Shown: positions 60,683 to 64,000 of the stretch, piece after piece
Layout of the letters: every line of letters starts with the position of its first letter
Numbering within the stretch: position 1 is the first letter of the stretch
DNA from: VYFG01 sp965248685
GTDB taxonomy: Bacteria > Pseudomonadota > Gammaproteobacteria > Arenicellales > Poriferihabitantaceae
Reading direction: 5' to 3'
DNA length: 64,000 nt
NCBI GenBank assembly: GCA_965248685.1
Contig: CBDFKC010000003.1
Location: 1,798,001 to 1,862,000, forward strand
The notes under the pieces: model-generated
Database searches by the model: none
What the model was told of the DNA's origin: nothing
Seen by the model: only the letters and a program-made list of their open reading frames with translations
Program-made: the position numbers and the translations under genes

Positions 60683-62506
60683 TTATTCGAAGTTGTTTTC
60701 GACCAGAGGCCGGAGCTGGGCCTTTTTATCAAGAAAACACTGGCCGATTATCAGGTAATCCATATCGGTATGCATAAAACACCGGTAGGCATCTTCCGGG
60801 GTACATACGATGGGTTCGCCGCGGACGTTGAAGCTGGTATTAACCAATAGTGGTACCTTGGTGTGCTGGTAAAATGCCTCGATTAGATTGTGAAAAAGCG
60901 GGTTAGTATCGGCGTGAACCGTTTGTATCCTGGCAGAGTAATCCACATGGGTGATTGCGGGAACTTCCGAGCGCAGGATTTTCAATTGATCAATCCCGAT
61001 TTCTTTCCCGGCTTCTTCGGTCTCTGTTGGGGCTGTCCGGCGCTTTGTCGAAACATTCCGAACAAACATCATATATGGACTATCCCCATCCAAATCAAAC
61101 CAATCGCTTACCTGATCCCGTAGAACCGCCGGCGCAAACGGGCGAAACGATTCACGAAATTTGATTTTTAAATTTAATCGGGTTTGCATTTTGGCAGACC
61201 GAGGATCACCCAGGATTGAACGATTACCCAAGGCCCGTGGGCCAAATTCCATGCGCCCCTGAAACCAGCCAATCACTGCTTCATCCGCAAGTTTTTCGAC
61301 ACCGGTTCGAATCAGTTCGGGAACTTGCATTACTTTAAATCGGGCACCGCAACGGGTCAATTGCCCTTCTATATCTGGTTGATCATAGGCCGGTCCCAGC
61401 AGCGCGCCTTGCATTTTATCCGTCGAATTCGACTGGTGCTTACGCGCTCGTCCCATTACCCAGTGATTGATGCACAAGGCGGCGCCGATGGCACCGCCTG
61501 CGTCCCCCGCCGCGGGTTGGACCCAGACGTTTTTAATCTCCGGGATATCGAGTAATTTACCATTGGCCACACAGTTGAGCGCCACACCTCCCGCCAGACA
61601 CAGATTCGGAATGCCGGTTTCGCGCACCATGCCCACAGAAAGCCTGGTTACGGCTTGGTTGATGACTTCCTGAACGGATGCCGCCAGGTCCATATGATGA
61701 GCTTCCAATGGAGCGTCTGGTGCCCGGGGCGGCCCTCCCAGTAAATCATGTAAACGCTGGTTGGTCATGGTCATTCCAGTGCAATAGTCGAAATAGGACA
61801 TATTGAGGTGGAATGAGCCATCGGGTTTCAGGTCGATCAGGTGTTCGAAAAATAATCTAGCCTTGGTGGGTTTGCCGTAGGGAGCCAGTCCCATGACCTT
61901 ATATTCTCCGCTGTTTACACGAAATCCGAGGTAGTAGGTGATCGCCGAATACAACAGCCCCAGTGAATGGGGAAATCGAATCTCCCTGGTGAGTTCCAAC
62001 TCATGCCCCTTGCCGATGCCCATACTGGTAGTGGCCCATTCGCCAACACCATCCAGGGTCAATACTACTGCTTGATCAAATGGGGAAGGATAAAACGCGC
62101 TAGCCGCATGGGCCTGATGGTGTTCGGTAAAATCCAGACGACCGTCGTAGTCTGGATCTATTGCGGTCAGGGCTTTCTGCAGTACAAGCTTTTGGAAAAG
62201 CTTATCTTTAACCCATAAAAGTGCGGCCCGTCGAAAAGATGCACCACCTCTGGGGGCAAATGCCCGGTAGGTCTCGAATAACCGGTCAAATTTGAGAAAT
62301 GGTTTATCGTAGAAAACCACCCTGTCGATGTCAGACAGACGAATCTGAGCATGTTCCAGACAATAACGGATGGAATGTACGGGAAACCGGTCATCATGCT
62401 TGCGACGGGTAAATCTTTCTTCCTGGGCCGCCGCAACAATTACGTCATCCACCACCAAGGCGGCAGCACTATCATGATAAAACCCGGAGATTCCCAGAAT
62501 CTTCAT
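60683..62506 (-). CDS. NodU/CmcH-family carbamoyltransferase
   Basis: 607 residues. It opens ILGISGFYHDSAAALVVDD and contains HHQAHAASAFYPSPFDQA and LTLDGVGEWATTSMG, the YrdC-like/ASKHA catalytic parts of the TobZ/NodU family, and a C-terminal FNVRGEPIVCTPEDAYRCF. It transfers a carbamoyl group from carbamoyl phosphate, via carbamoyl-adenylate, to a hydroxyl of a sugar or natural product. It is followed upstream (in its transcript) by an SxtK-like and an SxtJ-like gene, as in saxitoxin-type and polysaccharide clusters. Confidence 0.94.
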   Translation of the reverse strand: MKILGISGFYHDSAAALVVDDVIVAAAQEERFTRRKHDDRFPVHSIRYCLEHAQIRLSDIDRVVFYDKPFLKFDRLFETYRAFAPRGGASFRRAALLWVKDKLFQKLVLQKALTAIDPDYDGRLDFTEHHQAHAASAFYPSPFDQAVVLTLDGVGEWATTSMGIGKGHELELTREIRFPHSLGLLYSAITYYLGFRVNSGEYKVMGLAPYGKPTKARLFFEHLIDLKPDGSFHLNMSYFDYCTGMTMTNQRLHDLLGGPPRAPDAPLEAHHMDLAASVQEVINQAVTRLSVGMVRETGIPNLCLAGGVALNCVANGKLLDIPEIKNVWVQPAAGDAGGAIGAALCINHWVMGRARKHQSNSTDKMQGALLGPAYDQPDIEGQLTRCGARFKVMQVPELIRTGVEKLADEAVIGWFQGRMEFGPRALGNRSILGDPRSAKMQTRLNLKIKFRESFRPFAPAVLRDQVSDWFDLDGDSPYMMFVRNVSTKRRTAPTETEEAGKEIGIDQLKILRSEVPAITHVDYSARIQTVHADTNPLFHNLIEAFYQHTKVPLLVNTSFNVRGEPIVCTPEDAYRCFMHTDMDYLIIGQCFLDKKAQLRPLVENNFE

Positions 62507-62534
62507 AATTCGTATTGCGGTATGCTGTGGCGGA

Positions 62535-62687
62535 CTAAAACAGGGTGTAGAGTAATGGCGCGACCACAGAACCTTCGGTAATCACCAGGATTGTTGATGC
62601 TAATAACAGCACCAGCAGAATAGGAACAACCCAGAGTTTTTTATGCTCGCGGAGAAATTCCCATAACTCACGTAGTATCGAAATCAT
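62535..62687 (-). CDS. DUF5989/SxtK-like 50-residue membrane protein
   Basis: A 50-codon gene: MISILRELWEFLREHKKLWV, a single helix (VPILLVLLLASTILVITEG), then SVVAPLLYTLF. The pattern xxxLxELWxFLRExKKxWLxP and the SxVAPFIYTLF end define the small DUF5989 (SxtK) family found beside NodU-type carbamoyltransferases. It sits 28 bp before the carbamoyltransferase and 26 bp after the methyltransferase stop on the same strand. Its role is unknown but it probably acts with the carbamoyltransferase at the membrane. Confidence 0.88.
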   Translation of the reverse strand: MISILRELWEFLREHKKLWVVPILLVLLLASTILVITEGSVVAPLLYTLF

Positions 62688-62713
62688 TTAATTCAGTAGT
62701 GTTGAATAGAGGC

Positions 62714-63757
62714 TCAGCCCGGTCGACGGGCGATAATTGTAAAGAAACCGTTTTCTCCTTCCCGATCCCGACTGACCAAGCAGCCTAGATCCGCCATCAT
62801 GTTTTCAGAACGCGTGCCCGCCAGCGTTGCTTCAAACAAATCTACCTCAGAGTTTAATCGTTGCCCCGGTATGCTGGATGGCAGTGAACGGACGAATTCA
62901 AGATTTAATTCTCGCAACCATCCTATTACTTCGGTAATCGTATGCTGGGACTCGTGGGGGTTCTTGTATTGATCGAGAAACCAGGCACGGCGTTTTTGTG
63001 CTGAGATTTTTCGATTGACGTTTCTCGCATCGAGACCCAGAAACCTGTCCCTACTAAGACGAAATATCTGGCGCTTGATATTCACCGGAATCCGGCCCAG
63101 GCGGTGGTATAGCCCGATCATAATGTAGCCGCCCGGGCGCACCAGTTTCGCGATACTGTCCAGCCCCTGTTTGGGCGCAGAAGTATGGTGCAATACGCCA
63201 TTTGAGATCACCATATCAAAAGTTCCGGGTTGGAAAACCGGGCGAAACAGATTCATCTGCATAAAGTAGGCACCGTTTAACCGGTTTCTTGCACGAAATT
63301 CCTCGCCAAGCTTGAGGGAATTCAGGCACATATCGGTTCCAATTACCGATCGATTGGCAATGGATAAAAAATTTGTCAGCTGACCCGTGCCACAGCCGCA
63401 TTCAAGGACCAGAGAGTTGGTCGGTAACTGCTGGTTTAGCATATGAACAAACACACCGCTGCGGGCACTTTCCACCAGGTCAGCGGTGGTTTCTAGGTCA
63501 TCGTAGTTGGGAAATGGCGCATCTTCGTAAAACGCCTTGATGTCCTCGGTTACATCTTTGCCGGCAGCGACAGGAACAGTGGGTAGAAATACCCGTGGTA
63601 TCCGCTGCGTTACAGGAAAGCATTGGTTGCATTTCTCGCATTCAAAGTTTCCCTGCTCTAAACTCAGTTTTCCAGCGCAAGCGGGGCACAACATAATGTC
63701 CCCAAGGCTTCGCGGTACTACCCGATCAACTCCGGTTAAATTCCCTGATAACTTCAT
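62714..63757 (-). CDS. SAM-dependent class I methyltransferase with N-terminal zinc ribbon
   Basis: 347 residues. A Trm112-like zinc ribbon near the N-terminus (CPACAGKL...CEKCNQCFP) precedes a linker with FYEDAPFPNYDDLE and a Rossmann methyltransferase domain, SAM motif I SLVLECGCGTGQLTNFLS and post motif ISNGVLHHTSAPKQGL (DMVISNGVLHH). The FYExxPFPxY pattern is common in methyltransferases of polysaccharide and natural-product clusters. A likely target is a hydroxyl group on the same glycan as the carbamoylation. It lies between the SxtK-like and SxtJ-like genes. Confidence 0.9.
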   Translation of the reverse strand: MKLSGNLTGVDRVVPRSLGDIMLCPACAGKLSLEQGNFECEKCNQCFPVTQRIPRVFLPTVPVAAGKDVTEDIKAFYEDAPFPNYDDLETTADLVESARSGVFVHMLNQQLPTNSLVLECGCGTGQLTNFLSIANRSVIGTDMCLNSLKLGEEFRARNRLNGAYFMQMNLFRPVFQPGTFDMVISNGVLHHTSAPKQGLDSIAKLVRPGGYIMIGLYHRLGRIPVNIKRQIFRLSRDRFLGLDARNVNRKISAQKRRAWFLDQYKNPHESQHTITEVIGWLRELNLEFVRSLPSSIPGQRLNSEVDLFEATLAGTRSENMMADLGCLVSRDREGENGFFTIIARRPG

Positions 63758-63765
63758 CGATCAAC

Positions 63766-64000
63766 TCAATACTGCTTGTTGGTCGAATTGGCAGCTGGTC
63801 CGGGCTGATCCCGTTGCTCCCACCATGATTTCCGATCCGAATCCTTCCAGCGTAGATCAACAATATTTTTTTGCGAAAATTGGCGAGTTACCAGAGCAAT
63901 GGGAGTAAATACAATCCAGTATAACGCCAGCATAAAAATGGGTGGAAAAATTCGCTGGAATATTCTACCCAGCCCCATCCAAAGATGGTTTAGTGGACGC
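63766..64000 (-). CDS. SxtJ-like membrane protein, N-terminus cut by window edge
   Basis: About 78 codons are visible, running off the right edge; the frame continues upstream of the internal ATG at 63978 as RPLNHLWMGLGRIFQ. Then RIFPPIFMLALYWIVFTPIA is a hydrophobic helix, followed by LVTRQFSQKNIVDLRWKDSD. The RPLNxxWMxxG core, a helix, and a downstream (D)L+W+D end match the SxtJ family that accompanies SxtK and carbamoyltransferases. Function unknown. It starts the operon as seen here. Confidence 0.82.
   Translation of the reverse strand, partial: RPLNHLWMGLGRIFQRIFPPIFMLALYWIVFTPIALVTRQFSQKNIVDLRWKDSDRKSWWEQRDQPGPAANSTNKQY

Overview
The window is a chromosomal stretch of an uncultured-looking, probably marine, gammaproteobacterium of moderate GC. 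This is inferred from gene content: MsrPQ, a tripartite tricarboxylate (Tct/Bug) importer, a Liv-type ABC importer, TfdA/TauD dioxygenases, a choline-sulfatase-like sulfatase, a carnitine-dehydrogenase-like enzyme, a PspA operon and a CHASE2 cyclase. I see no rRNA, tRNA, CRISPR array, phage or intact transposon. The species cannot be named from the sequence.

Layout. 1-4.7 kb: a truncated caspase-like gene behind what looks like a textbook class II CRP promoter, then a TfdA-like dioxygenase, an arginase-fold ureohydrolase, an MFS transporter and a convergent SDR. 4.7-9.3 kb: a MATE exporter, three small or orphan genes, and a scar holding a decayed aminoglycoside-phosphotransferase-like fragment. 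9.3-14.6 kb: a two-component system facing away from a PspA / membrane protein / VWA operon; a GTAAA-N6-GTAAA direct repeat lies between them. 14.6-18.3 kb: a variable islet with an orphan disulfide oxidoreductase, three low-GC unknowns and several inverted or repeated short sequences. 18.3-22.8 kb: a secreted FecR-domain protein with a ParB-like segment, divergent from a CHASE2 cyclase.

22.9-33 kb: the most cohesive accessory region. A six-gene minus-strand run (ROK regulator, TctB, TctA, a metallophosphoesterase/TIM-barrel-like fusion, a beta-propeller glycosidase-like protein, a TauD dioxygenase) diverges from a TctC binding protein. A sulfatase follows TctC behind a strong hairpin. I read this as an undescribed uptake and degradation system for an unknown, possibly sulfated, organic substrate. 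33-42.3 kb: msrPQ, a carnitine-dehydrogenase-like gene, a large MscS channel, a thioredoxin, two overlapping unknown genes, a small exported protein and an MFS exporter. 42.7-44.5 kb: a secreted repeat protein ending in a GEVEDY-like domain. 44.7-50.6 kb: livG-F-H-M, a binding protein and a bicupin; livG is split by a frameshift at an A7 tract. 50.8-59.6 kb: a PHP phosphatase, kynureninase, sirtuin, EamA exporter, a tandem double adenylate kinase, a GST-like protein, an SDR and a QEGLA-motif putative metallopeptidase. 59.7-64 kb: an SGNH protein, a carbamoyltransferase, a 50-residue DUF5989/SxtK-like protein, a methyltransferase and a truncated SxtJ-like protein, a set typical of surface-glycan or secondary-metabolite decoration loci.

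All family calls come from motif recognition by eye. No database search or folding program was run.
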